Part shown: piece after piece, positions 34,682 through 46,830 of the stretch | How positions within the stretch are numbered: the first letter of the stretch is position 1 | Layout: each line of letters opens with the position of its first letter | Assembly: GCA_964030785.1 (NCBI GenBank) | Contig: OZ034968.1 | Location: 54,719,730-54,783,729 of the forward strand | Length of the DNA: 64,000 bases | Direction: 5' to 3' | DNA from: Siderastrea siderea | Lineage: Eukaryota; Cnidaria; Anthozoa; Scleractinia; Rhizangiidae | The notes under the pieces: model-generated | Databases searched by the model: none | Told to the model about the DNA's origin: nothing | What the model saw: only the letters and a program-made list of their open reading frames with translations | Made by a program: the position numbers and the translations under genes

Positions 34682-35227
34682 TTACCGTACCCAAATTGTG
34701 AATTAGCCAATCAGAAGCCTTGTTTACTGTCATGATTTTCTACGATATCAAGTCACTGACCTGATATCCTACGGTATCATGGACAGTTTGTGAAACTCGC
34801 ATTTGTTTTGCAGACTTTAGATGCGAAAATTACAACAGAACTACAACGAAACTTAAAACTATTACATTGGTTAAACGAGAAAGTAATTTGTTTAACGGGA
34901 AGAGAGCGAAAAAAAATTCAATTTCGCGCCAAAATTGGAGGCGGCTACACTGGCGGGCGCTCGCGTGAACTTTACGGACAGCGCTGAAACTTTTTTGGTT
35001 TCAAAATGGAGCCAGATTTTCCAAATTTCTTTCTTAACATGGACTTCCAAGATTCAGATAATGAAACTCCAAACAAAAGATTTAAATAAAATGGCAGATG
35101 AGGAGTTGGAGAAGAGTATTGACGACCAGAAAAGTGTAAATACGTGTCGCTCTACAACGCCTGACTGATCACGGTAACTGAAAATACAAAAAAAGGCCGG
35201 GTTTTAGGACGAATTTGGGTACGGTAA
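34682..35227. mobile_element. Inverted-repeat element (TTACCGTACCCAAATT ends)
   Basis: Perfect 16-bp inverted ends, TTACCGTACCCAAATT at 34682-34697 and its complement at 35212-35227, bound 546 bp. The left side has TTAGCCAATCAGAAGC and ACGATATC/ACGGTATC words shared with 53.48-53.60 kb. The right side has an ATG-led stretch (35006 onward: MEPDFPNFFLNMDFQDSDNE) whose frame breaks before an acidic KMADEELEKSIDDQKS segment. It may be an N-terminal fragment of the parent element's protein. Confidence 0.6.
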
Positions 35228-35235
35228 ATATCTAA

Positions 35236-35398
35236 TCGCACCTTTTTTGGTACGCTTCGGCAGCATATCAAGCTCGTTTGGTCTCACCATGGGTATTTTG
35301 GCTCGACTGCGTCTCGCCAAAATACGAACCATGGCTCGACCAAATTAAACTTGCCTGATATGCCGCCGAATCGTACCAAAAAGGTACGATTATAGGTA
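35236..35398. repeat. Long hairpin (imperfect ~75-bp inverted repeat)
   Basis: The left arm (CACC-TTTTTTGGTACG, CGGCAGCATATCAAG, TTGGTCTCACCATGG, TATTTTGGC) pairs with a right arm (GCCAAAATA, CCATGGCTCGACCAA, CTTGCCTGATATGCCGCCG, CGTACCAAAAAGG). Only about 10 nt separate the arms. It abuts the element ending at 35227. Confidence 0.8.
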
Positions 35399-36640
35399 TA
35401 AATACTGTTCAGCTGTTAGTCAAATCAAGCTCTTTTGACTCTAGTTAAAGTTTTGCGCCGTTTCTAAGGCTGTAAAACAGTGTGCGTCAGACGTTCCATT
35501 CGCGTGTCACGCATCAATATTCGCATCGAAATCCTGAGCAAAAAACGAGAGTGTAAAAGAGAGACCAGCTGTTACTTAATCCCATATGAACCCTCTTTGC
35601 CTATGGATGAAGTATAAGGATGAAATACAACAAAAAGTCTAGAAAATGGAAAACTGTTCATCCCTCGTGCGATTTGTTTTTGTTTTGTTCCTTTTTGGTT
35701 TAAAGCAAACAACATGTTTACCTTCACTGATTAGTAAGATCACGTCGCACGAGTGTCTGGACCAATCGCGGAACTTCATAAACGCACGATCAGAACTCTA
35801 GCTGAGGGAAAATGAACCCGACCGGAAACGACGCGCCGGCGGAATTCAACTGCCTAAGCAAAGATAAAACAAAAACAAACAACTATTTTCTTTGCGTACT
35901 CAATTCGCACGTACTCGTTTTGTTTACTTCACTTGTTAACTAGGATTCGATTAGGTTGTACAGGATCAAATCTTGTTATACGCACAGTTATTAGATTAGA
36001 ATCATCCTCAAGCAATATCAAATGACACGTTTACAAGGGATCCTGGCATTTTGTAAATTGTAATATTCATTTCCTTCATTTACAGTGTCTTCCACATTGA
36101 CACTTTAATGAAGTTAAATTTAATCAAAAAAAGCGGTCTTACTCAAGTGACATATTTCGTTATTTTGTCTTTATAAACAGGTTTTTCTTTGGGAAGTGAA
36201 CATAGTTAACGTGTATTAAGAAGTTCCTTTGTGAATTTAACATGCTTAGGCAAGCTGGGCCATAAAGGCCTCCCGACTGGATATATTATAAAACCAAAAC
36301 TAAAATTAGCCAAGCAAAATTTGCTTATGCTTGTGAACTTGCGACTGACAAGACACCCAATATTGGCCCATTTTGGAGAACATGGACTTCACTGGAGGTC
36401 ATCGTTAACCAACGTTAGTGATCAACAACTAATTTCTCCGCATAATTATTCTTACATACTTAAGTCAGCTGTACTTGAGATGAAAGGAATTGATCAAAAT
36501 GTGGAAAATAAGGCTAACTTCCATCAAATCCCCCAACTAGCACAAGGGATTGCATAGAGAAAAAGAATGCCAATGTGCATGTTGATAATGGGTGGAAATC
36601 TGACACTGCCAATTTAGTATCATAGCTTTAATCATAGAAT
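35399..36640. other. Intergenic region
   Basis: Nothing supported. A 108-codon open frame at 36231-36557 shows no recognisable domain. Confidence 0.4.
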
Positions 36641-36649
36641 ACTCTTTTT

Positions 36650-37470
36650 CCAACTAGGAATTGAGAGAGAGCTTGACCTGGTTCTAAATATAAAGGTTTC
36701 ACGCACGTGTTCATATTTGTTCCGAAACACTGCATGCGTTGATTGCTGTTATATCTCTTTATCATCTCTGGCGGTATTTTTATATGACTGCTTTCATTTT
36801 GGTTACTGATGCATACAATCAGTTATGTTAAGAAGCAGCTAATTAAACTTAATTTATACTTTTAGAGACGGGCTTTGTATAACTTAGCTCAGCTAGCTGA
36901 TACTCTGGGGTATTAGAAGTTTACAACATATGCTAGTATTACAGATAAAAATTAACCAAGTAGTTAGCTTTGGACACTTTCTCGTGTTCATTGTAACTGT
37001 ATATACATGTCATTTATTTGGCGGTCGAGCTCAAAGATATTAAAGCCCTGCAGATGTAATTATATCATGCCACGGTTGAATCGCTTGTTGACGCAAGGAG
37101 ATGCAAAACGCTTCTATGAGAATTGTCAGTTCTTTCTTTAGATGTTTCGCGCGGTAGACAATCGTTGCTTGTTCCATTCATTGCTTGCTTGTTTACTTTA
37201 ATTGCTGCAAAACTCTTGGACGTGATGGCTCTGTAAAGCTTTGTATTTGCAAACAAAAGAGAACCTCTTCTAAGCTTCAATTGGCCTATCCACCACTGTC
37301 TTGTTAGGTGAAGAATAGTGCGCAAAGACAAACAAAGACATTTTGTGGAGAAAAGTGTTGGACCACGTAACAAGCACGCAGCAATAAGGTTTAGTGTTCT
37401 CATATTACAAAAGAAGTACAAGGTAAGAAAAAGTGAACGTTTACGTTATTTTTACAGTTATTTACTTTTT
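36650..37470. repeat. Local duplication I, copy 1
   Basis: This is collinear with 39065-39690. Shared phrases include CTTGACCTGGTTCTAAATAT, CGGTTGAATCGCTTGTTGAC, CTATGAGAAT and AAAAGAGAA-CT-TT. Divergence and indels are similar to those of the 22-33 kb duplication. Confidence 0.8.
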
Positions 37471-38104
37471 TTATCGCATGAAAGTGGCTAAAAATTTAAA
37501 ACAGTGTTTACATGTCGAGGTTATTTCAGTATTTCCCGCAATTTTGTTCCCAAAATTGATGGGGATGTTAAATGAATAGAATCATTCCTTTTAAACTTAA
37601 CCATTGTGAGACAAATTTAATCAAATAATAGTGAATAGAAATATTAAGAAACGGCTTTACTAACGCAATCTCGTTCTACTAACGCAAAGTTCTATAGAGC
37701 TTCTTTTTCCGAGCGGAATGAAATGTAATGCAGCAAAGCGGGAGTAGCAAAATGATTGCAACGGCAAGGTTTTGAATCAATATCATTTCGTGATAACCTT
37801 TATAAGAATGTTCTTCTCGGTTGGAAACTGATCTATTAATTTTATGTGATTTTAATTTGCGAATGGCCCTGATAGTATCCGCCTGTGTGGATACTTGCGA
37901 AGGTTGGAATGCAGCAGAGCAACAGAATACTAGTTTTAACTCCCATAGTTGGTAGCCAATTTATATCAGAAAACAGTCTCCGTAAAATGCCATAAATTCA
38001 ACTTAACTGGTCACAAGTTAGTATCACCTCGTAACGCATACGAAAAAGTATCACACGCTCAATAGCCATCACAAGTTACCAGTAGTTCTGAGAGTGCACT
38101 ATAT

Positions 38105-39032
38105 ACACACTCCTCAGGTGTAACCATTCAAACGAAAGAGTATAAAAAGCCGCCTTTTTTGTTGCACTATTCGTTTTTTCCCCTCTTTGTATTCTTTTCA
38201 AAAGTGATTTTGCATGTTTTTTCCTAATTTGAACTTGTGCGCTCCTGGGTGTTGAAAGAGGTTGACTAATTGTGTTTGATTTTTCGTTTTGCATAACAAC
38301 TTTTAAACATTAGTATGAAGGGGCGATTATCTATGATTACGCAATCGAGTCTGAAACCGCATAACAGCCGTTCAGAATAAAGCTGAAGGACTTTCAGCAA
38401 GAAGAGATTTTTTTCACTTAAAAGGTTGAAAAGAATGTTTCATGGTCTTTGGTGAGCATTAACATGAAGTCAAAGAGTTAAAGAGAATCGTAGAAGTCTA
38501 TTTAAAACCATATTGCCGTGAAGATGCTCTAGTCGCCGCACGTTTTAACAAAAGACTTTTGAAAGGAGACTTGTTCCCACTCTTTCGACAAAAGTGAAGT
38601 CACACGAACACGGAAGCCTGTTTCGTAAAAATCTGTTTTCTACAATACACACTGCACATCTCAGCTAACACCTAACTGCAGTTTGTTGCTATGCCACTGT
38701 TTTTGTATAACATTTAGTGGCTGTCTTTTCTGTAATGGATCTTTTGTCTAGGTCGCGTATACATGCGTCGACATAATTTAAACATGACGCCCATTTTTTT
38801 AAGTAGTTTCAAAGACTTTTTACTTAAAACAATTTAAGACACTTTACCAAACTTCGTTAAAATGAATCACTTCGAACAGCAAGTCTTGAAGGTTCAACAG
38901 CCTCTACATAATAAATCAAAATTTAATTTAGGTATCAAAATGGAAACGTTGGGAATGCTAAAAGAGAAAGTTAACCTTTTGCAAAAACGAATAAAAATGT
39001 TGCAAAAAACATCGAGATTCAAGAGAAGGTAA
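38105..39032. repeat. Local duplication II, copy 1 (with candidate first exon)
   Basis: This is collinear with 41645-42570: AACCATTCAAA-AAAG, GTGTTTGATT-TTCGTTT, TTCAGCAAG-GGAG, TTTTAACA and TATCAAAATGGAAACG occur in the same order. Duplications I and II interleave (I-II-I-II), so a larger unit of roughly 2.5-3 kb may have been duplicated once. Confidence 0.8.
38940..39029 (+). CDS. Candidate first exon, leucine-rich coiled coil
   Basis: ATG at about 38940 opens METLGMLKEKVNLLQKRIKM and ends about 30 codons later at AAGAGAAG|GTAAGA, a good donor. The peptide is a short amphipathic, basic coiled coil. The paralogous segment at 42483 keeps the ATG, the phrase LLQ and a donor-like GTAAAA but has drifted in frame. 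No matching downstream exon was identified, so the gene, if real, is unrecognised. Confidence 0.3.
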
Positions 39033-39064
39033 GATTTTCGAACAAATATTCAATTCATTGGAGA

Positions 39065-39690
39065 CTATTTTACTAAATAGGAATTTAAAGAACTTGACCT
39101 GGTTCTAAATATAACGGTTCCACGCACGTGTTTATGCACGTGATTCTGAAACACTGCCTGCGTTAATTGTTCTTATATAATTTTATATGTTTTCAGTTTA
39201 GTTACTGATGGTTACAATTGCATACGTTTAGACTTTAGAAACAGTCATTAAACTTGAGCCATACTGTTAGAATTAGGCTTGTACAGTCGAACCTAAAATT
39301 ATACAAGCCTGCAGAAATAATCATATCATGCTACGGTTGAATCGCTTGTTGACGCAGGAAAATGTAAAAAATTCTTCTATGAGAATAGCTCTTTCTTAAG
39401 ATGTTTGGCGAGGTAGACAATGATTGCGATTTACTTTAATTATCGCAAACCTTATGGACTTAATGGTGTGAAAAGCTTTGTATTTGCGAACAAAAGAGAA
39501 GCTGTTTTGGACTTAATTGGCCTATTCACTGCTGCCTTATTTAGTTAAGAACAGAGTACAGAGACACATTTTATCAAGACAAGTGTTGGAATACGAAACA
39601 AGCACGCAATTAGGTAAAGTTTTGTGTTCTCGTATTTTAACTTAAAAACTGTCGTACAAGGTAAAACAAAGAAACCCTACCTTCACAATC
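39065..39690. repeat. Local duplication I, copy 2
   Basis: Partner of 36650-37470 in direct orientation, shorter through several deletions. Confidence 0.8.
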
Positions 39691-40129
39691 ATTTCTCAGT
39701 TCTCTCCTTGTATACACATGGCTAAAGATTAAAACGGTGTATACTTGGCGGGGTTATTCAGTCAGAATTTCCTGCAATTCTGTTGCCGAAATTGATTATG
39801 ATATTGATAGATGATAATTGTTCTTGGTGTTATCTTTGAAAATACAGAGGCCTTAGTTATTGTAAGATTAATTTAATCATGATAGTGAATACAGTAACTT
39901 TAGCCTAGCGGACGCTTGCGCTTGACGCGTAGCATGCAGCAGAGCAGAGGAGCACTACAATATAGTGGCTAAGTCGTGTCCTGAAAATCTCCTGCAGTAA
40001 AAAGCTAAAACTTCAACTTGATAGATCATAAGTTTGAACCATTTGTCAAAAGTTGGAACCACGACGTAATGTATATTAAAGGGTACCACAGAGAAGAACT
40101 GCTCAATAGATTTTATTTCATGGTTATTC

Positions 40130-40350
40130 TTTTTAGGGTTTGATCCATGACCCAAAAGTTAGATCTGTCTGTCATGTACAGCACTGATAACAAACAGTAA
40201 AGTAGCTTTCATCTAAATGGTTGCTCTTACGGAATTCATCCATAGTCTTTCTACACCACAATAAACAGCAACACCGGAAAAATACACTTCTTTACGGTTA
40301 TCTAAACAGTCACCCTTTAGGATTTCACCCTCAGTAACAAATTTAAGAGC
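40130..40350 (-). repeat. Decayed ~107-bp satellite units
   Basis: GATCCATGACCCAAAAGTTAG, TTTCATCTAAATGGTTGC, AATTCATCCATAGTC and GGATTTCACCCTCAG are recognisable reverse-orientation words of the satellite seen at 32.9 kb. Confidence 0.5.
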
Positions 40351-41644
40351 CACACGATGACTCTACTTCAGTTTATATCAGTGTTATGAAGCAAAAACAT
40401 TTGCTTGCAGAGTTGCCACGTTTCGTAATAGGTCTGCACAGCAACAAGGAATTTTAAATATAAAAGATACTAAAAAGATCAAAAACAAGTACTTGGTTAA
40501 GGCGTGTCTTTATATCAGATAATGATTCCATTTAGTCAAATTAGCTGCTATCTAACTCCTTCTTGTCTTTTTGTTGTTTTTCACTTTGATTTGCGGATTA
40601 ATTAGCGTCAGCACAAGTGAAGGGCTTGCTTCACAAAACGCTTGCTCTACAAAGCGTCTGTCTGAAAAAGAATATTGACCCCTAAATGTTTAGTCTAAGA
40701 GAAGAGAGAAAAAGCATTCCTCTCATTTTTTTTCGAAAGCTAGAGACAATATCTTTCCCAAAATACCCTTAATTGTTTAGTGTAAGAATTTTTCACATGC
40801 CAATACATAAAATTGTCAACTGTGACGTAAAACTTGAAGTTGCTCATGTCTAAGAATATACATGTCTTATAGAATTTTGATCTTTTGTACTACGTATCGT
40901 CTGCCTCATAAGAGAAAGCAGTAGGAAGAGACATTTTCCCTTGACTGAGCTCTCAGGTAAACCTTTGCTCTCGCAGAGTTCAACATTGAATCAGTTATTT
41001 TTAAGTTCGTAAACTGACGACGTCTTAAGATAATTGTTTCATACACTTACTGTAGTATTGTCTGAGTATCTACTAGTTAAAGCATGGACCAATAGAAAAT
41101 TTGCGCTCAAGCTAGCATATTTTTTTAAAAGTTTGCTACGCAGGTTAAAAAAAGGCAGTCAGAGGCTGATATGGACCCGCGATTACAATACATCATATAG
41201 GATTAAAAGCATATCAGATATTCTACGAAAATTGTCCAAAAAAAAGTAAAATAGTAGAATCGTGAACGAGGGTAGCTAAAGTTGTTGCGATTGAAAGGTA
41301 TGCCTAGCAGTGTAAATTATAGAAAGCATATGAAAATGAATAACTAGGTAGATAAATACTTAAACAAAAAAATGTGGGGGGTTAGAACACTTTTATCCGT
41401 GCAGGTAAGTTTTATTTTTTACTTGTTTATTCTGTGTACCAGGCTTAAGATTGAAGACTTTTCATAGAAAATCTTGGAACAATAAACTCAATTACCTCCA
41501 ATTCTACTAATCAGAAGTTCGCGTTAATACCAAGTTTTGCCTCTACTCAAATAACAAGTAATCCGAGATTGATTTTAAAATGAGTTTAAAGCCTAAGGAA
41601 AATGCAAAATTACAAAAACATCGCAAGTTACAATACATTGCAGT

Positions 41645-42570
41645 TTAACCATTCAAATAAAGGAGTTAGAGCCGACTTTTTTGGTTGCGCCTTTCGTTTT
41701 TTCTCTCTTCGTTTTTTAAAAATGATTTTCATATAATTTTTCCTAGTTTGATTTTGTGCGTTAACAGGGGTTAGCAATTTGTGTTTGATTCTTCGTTTAA
41801 CATATCAGCTTTTAAACAGCGCTGATGGGAGCAATAAGTATGCAATGATTGCGTAATAGACTCGGAGACCGCAGAACAGATGTATAGAACGTAGGTGAAG
41901 TACATTCAGCAAGCGGAGTTTTTTCCACTTGGAAATGATGTTTCGTGGTTTCATGTTTTTTCTACTTGGAAATAATGTTTCATGGTCCTTACTGATTTCA
42001 TGATATCAAAGTCACTAAGACAATCGGAAAAGTCTAAAAGCATATTGCCGTGACGATGCGTTGGTTGCCACGCGTTTTAACAGACTTTTTAAAGGAAGTT
42101 TTGTTCCCACTGTTCACGCGAGTGACAACTCGCACGAATTCAAAAGGCTGTTTCACTTGAGATGGACGCAAAATTACGTGCTTTCTACGATATCTTTACA
42201 CGCTGCACATCTCTGAGCTAACATGTAATGGCAGGTTGTTGTTTTGGCACCGTTTTCAAACGAATGTTTCTTAGTGTGTCGCGCATACATCCGTCAAAAT
42301 ATTTTAAACTTGACGCTTAATTGAATTATTTGGGCAGTTTGAAAAATGTTTTGAAAACAATTTAATTGCCATTTTACCAAACTTCGTTAAATACAAATCG
42401 CTTCCAAGAGCAGCTCTTGAAGGTTAAATAACCTCTGGATAATAAATCAAAATTCGACAGAATTCGATCAATTAGTATCAAAATGGAAACGGTAGGGATG
42501 TTAAAAGTGAGGGTTGGGCTTTTGCAAAACCGAAAAATTCGTGTAAAAAATATCGACGTTAGAGAAAAGG
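41645..42570. repeat. Local duplication II, copy 2
   Basis: Partner of 38105-39032. The end contains the decayed version of the candidate first exon. A 101-codon frame (42483-42788) runs through the former donor site and so is probably fortuitous. Confidence 0.8.
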
Positions 42571-42789
42571 TAAAATTTACGAACAAAATATCACCTCAAA
42601 TTTATCTTCAATGGAATGCTTATCAACTAATTGCATATTTTGCCTTCAGCTGTATATCAAGGGGCTGCTCCATTTGTCATCCAAGCGTGACTGAAGTATT
42701 GGACTTTTGTGAAGTAGCACTTCTAGTTTTGTTTGTTGTGGTTTGCACCTTTGACCAGATAGCTGGATTTCTTGAGACCCCTGGGTAGG

Positions 42790-43860
42790 ATAATTACAGC
42801 ACAAAAGCTAGAACAACAACAGAATGACAATGTTTTAAAAGTGAGGTTAAAAGAGTTAGCGCTGCCTTAGCAACTCATAACTCACTGGCATTACCTAACA
42901 TTTTCTATTTTCATTCCTAAGCGACATTGAATTTTAAGGCTCGTCTACACTTACATCAGGATATTCTTCTGCTTTTTATAAAAACCAACGATTTTTTATA
43001 TAAGCGAGTTTTCGAAACATTGTCAATCCGGTTTAATTTTTAACCGTTTCATTGCAGTTGTTCTAATTTTTGGTACATCATTGTTGAAATATCTTTGTTT
43101 TTTCCGTGAAACGTGAAATATCTTTGTTTTTCCACATTTGCCCATTAAACTTAAAAAAATCAATCTTCGTTTTTAAAAGGACGGTGTCCCGATAAAATAT
43201 CGAAATTTCTCTTAAAGATCCGTGTAGAAAGGCTTAAAGAACAAGTGCTATAGTTTGGAGGTAAACGGAATTACGTGGGTGGAAGTTCATTTAATGATTT
43301 GATGTTGTGACAGGTAGTCAAGAAATCAAAATTCACATTCTGATCGACCAGGATACTTTGCGTTTTTGCCTTTATTTTTTCCCCTTAAATTCAGATATGA
43401 TTCCTTGCTTCCACTGCTTTTGGCGTTTTTTTTTCTAGCTACTTAATATAACAAAGCAAGCTGCTTACAGCAATTTACAAATTGATAAATCAGCGGAGTA
43501 TTGTCCCTTGAGAAATGTCCACTTCGAGCAGCTTGACAAAAAAACTCCATTTATTCGAATATGTGTGGACTAAAGGTCTAATTAACAATATATGAAAAAG
43601 GGCCGTTTTAAAGAAGAATGCTGAAAACATAATATAAAATAAAAATAATATTTTTATTGAGTAATACAAGGTTTATCTTCAAGTGTTTCACAGAGGGAAG
43701 ATGGGTCGTGCATACAAAAATCCATTAAAAAAAGCTTATATTAATATGATAAAACCTTGTTTAATGTTATATAGTATTTTTAAAGTATATAATATAGACA
43801 AGCAAAGTTTACAATTGAAAGCTTTCGGGTACACCTACATAGAAAGATAGATCTATGGTT
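42790..43860. other. Intergenic region with a possible MITE
   Basis: No gene supported. AAGGCTCGTCTACAC (about 42938) and GTGTAGAAAGGCTT (about 43225) are imperfectly inverted, suggesting a ~300-bp MITE, but the ends do not match well enough for a firm call. Confidence 0.35.
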
Positions 43861-43879
43861 TTCTTGCTTCGGCAAACAG

Positions 43880-44275
43880 TTAACTCACTCAACGAATTAG
43901 TGTACGTGAGGCAATTTTATATCGAGAAAACCTTTCGTTCTCAAATTCTCAGGATACATATTACAAATATACTAGGTATTCACGACTCTCAACAGTATAC
44001 AATGCATGATTTTCATGCAGCGAAGCAGAGTCTCGAACAAATGGGGTCAGCAATTTAGCAGTGTAATGAGGTCAAAACTCACTAACGAAATTCATGTACG
44101 TGATACAATTTATGTTGAACAACTTGTATTTTAAAAGTTCCCTTTTGTTCTCAAACTCTTGAAATAGGAAAAAATACCTACCTATTCATGCTCTTTAACG
44201 ACTTACAATACGTGATTTTCATGGTGCCCGAAAGTGCAAAATAACGGGCAAATGGGGTCGGCATTTATTCGCTAC
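43880..44275. repeat. ~195-bp tandem duplication
   Basis: 43880-44062 and 44085-44275 share ordered words: CAATTTATAT/CAATTTATGT, TTTGTTCTCAAACTCT-type, TATTCA-GACTC/GCTC, GATTTTCATG and CAAATGGGGTC-GCA. Confidence 0.65.
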
Positions 44276-45044
44276 TCAGGCCGTATAAATGTGTCCAGTT
44301 TTCTGAAAAAAAAAAGAAGGTTTTAGTTTTCCCTACAATAAATTACGATTTGATGTTCGTTCAGGGATTCCATTGCGAAATCACAGCTCGCATTATTTAG
44401 GTTCACGGGGGAACATTGAATGAAAATTGAAATTTGTTTTGCGTCATAAAAGTTTGAGTGTTTTCCTTCCGTGCTTGAGAAACTCAAGAGTCTTCTGAAA
44501 ACAACTAAACGATAACTGCCAATCAACGTCAAAAGAAAAACAAAATATTGCGTTTGGAAGCTTGTTATAAACTTAAGTGATATCTACAAATTGTTTTCCG
44601 TTTAAGTAAGGACCTTAGTGTTAAAGAAGAAATTGGAAAGGAAAGACGGACGGATAAACTCTGTATGAGACATCTTAAAACACAGCATCCTATTTTCGGG
44701 TAGGTTAAAATTATGCTCAGTGAAATTTGAGTTAAATTCGTTACTCCAAAGAGCGGTCGAGTTAGTTACTTTTTTGCGAAACCTCAACACTGAAAACAAA
44801 TTAAACAGAGCCAGTGAAAATTGTAGCTGATAAACTTTCATTTCAATGGTCACGCTCTAGGATTTTACCCACCGATTAAAAAAAAAAAGGTTGAGCCACA
44901 CTTCTCGACACTGGTTTCGGCAGAGTGAAGCTCAAAAGGCAAAAATCTGGGAGCTAACACAATTTAAATATATTTTTATATTTTTTTCAACTAAGAAATT
45001 GCGCACTGTATTGATATTTGATATTGAAAGCCGCAGTAAGTTAA

Positions 45045-45565
45045 CTCACTACATATCGGTCTGTTAGTTTTTGTAAACAAACAGACAAGATAAAGAAAGA
45101 TGTCGAGAATTTTATAATCCGTAGCGTAAATTTAAGCATAACACTGGGTTACGTGACGTATTGTATTTTCTGTCCATTCTTTTCATTTCTAAGGTCCTTT
45201 CTCTCGAACTCTCAACTTTTGTTTATAGTGGCCGGGACGCCTGCCTAATTTTTTACTATTCCGTGAAATTAAGGCTCAGCATTTTCAACACGGAAGCTTA
45301 GTTAGCGACTAAAAATAGTCGATTTGTTTTTGAAAACAAACCTGAACAAACAGGATCAAGAACGACAGTGTTTAAAATCCGTAGCGTTGTAAATTTAACC
45401 ATAAGCGTGTACGTGACTTATTCTATTTTCTGTCACTTTCTTTAGATTTGTAAGGGTCTTTCTTTCGAACTATATACTTTTGTTCATAGAACAATTCAAC
45501 TGCCGAATGTTTACACTGCGTAAAATTAATGCTCAGCATTTTCAATGTGGAAACTTTAAACTTAT
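45045..45565. repeat. ~270-bp tandem duplication
   Basis: Both copies contain AATCCGTAGCG, TAAATTTAA-CATAA, TACGTGAC, TATTTTCTGTC, TTTCGAACT-type, ACTTTTGTT-ATAG and GCTCAGCATTTTCAA. A third partial copy (TTTTCTGTCTATT, TTTGTAAAGTTCTTTCTTT) lies at about 46735-46830. Confidence 0.75.
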
Positions 45566-46059
45566 GTAGAAACGTCTGTGGTGAGATAAGAAATGGTTAC
45601 AGGAAGTTAAGTTCGTCGTCAATAGCTCTCTTATTCAGTTAAGTGGCAAAACATTGCCATTGATTGCAGTTAACTTAGTGAATGTCTTTGTCGTCTTTTA
45701 ATATGGTAAACGTGAAGAGATTTTTGCTTCAGCAACAACGAGACAGTTGATTAGCATTTTGCACTTTCAAACAAAAGCAATTATTCAGCTGGAAAGCCTG
45801 TTGTCTCAAGGACATTCGTACTGAGTCAGTCCAATATTTCATTTCAAGTTGTCGTAAGGACTCCAGACTTTTGATAAAAATATAAAAAATGATTGAAGTG
45901 TAGCGGGATAGTCCAACCCTGTATGTCTTACTAAGTTTAAATTGTTGTCGTTTTGAATGAAATCCTCGCGAGTGACATTCGAGTTACAGCTACAGGGTAA
46001 CGCCTTCTTGTGCTGCACAAGGTGGATCTAAACTGAACTTTTTGGCCTACGAAAGAAGG

Positions 46060-46235
46060 GTGACAATTCAATGAAAGCTTGAGCTGTACTTTCCAGTGGC
46101 ACTGTTTATTACTAACGGCACAAAATGGCTCCATATGCTTTGAACCTGAATAAATTCGTGTGACCATTCAAATTGAAGCTATCTAAATAGCACTTGAGTT
46201 AAAACTCAGGTGCTGTTGGCCGTTATGAGCAATCC
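46060..46235 (+). repeat. Satellite unit (~107-bp family)
   Basis: CAATGAAAGCTTGAGCTGTA, TTTCCAGTGGCACTGTTTAT and GTGTGACCATTCAAATTGAA match the satellite consensus words in forward orientation. Confidence 0.6.
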
Positions 46236-46830
46236 TGAAAAATCTGACCAATTTTTTACTTTGTCAATAAAGGATTGTTAATCTCCTCGATGTTATTCAC
46301 AATTTATTTACAGTCCTTGGTGGCCTCTTAATCTGTTTGTGTCCAATAATACAAATTCCCTTTCATTTATCGGCCTCCAGTCAAACAAAGAAATGCTATA
46401 GCTAACTGTAATGCAGACAACATATCTCTTCGTAACAAAATTTTTCGTTTGCCTTGAATTGACTAGTAGAGGAAAGGGAGGACAATGCATTTTAAACATC
46501 AAAAAGGCGTGCTTCTTTTGAGAGGTCTTTGCTCGAATTATCTAAAGAGTAAATATCGCACAATAATAAAGTTTGGAACTCAGAATGCAACTAAGTGATG
46601 CTCCGTTACGAAGGAAATGACGCTGCATTTAGTGATGGTGCATACACTCTAATATCAGGCTTTAGTGCCTGTTTAAAACCGTTGAATGTTTGATCAAACA
46701 AGCTGAGTGGTATTAAACCTAAGTGACATTCTATAGTTTTCTGTCTATTATTTTAGTTTGTAAAGTTCTTTCTTTTGCGCTCTGTTTTTTTTGTTTTCAA
46801 ACAATTCAAGAAGCCCAAGTATTTCACGGT

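Noticed and set aside
42483..42788. 101-codon ATG-led frame
   Set aside because: It reads through a position that is a splice-donor-like site in the paralogue at 39.03 kb, and the paralogous sequence downstream is not open, so only the first ~30 codons might ever have been coding.
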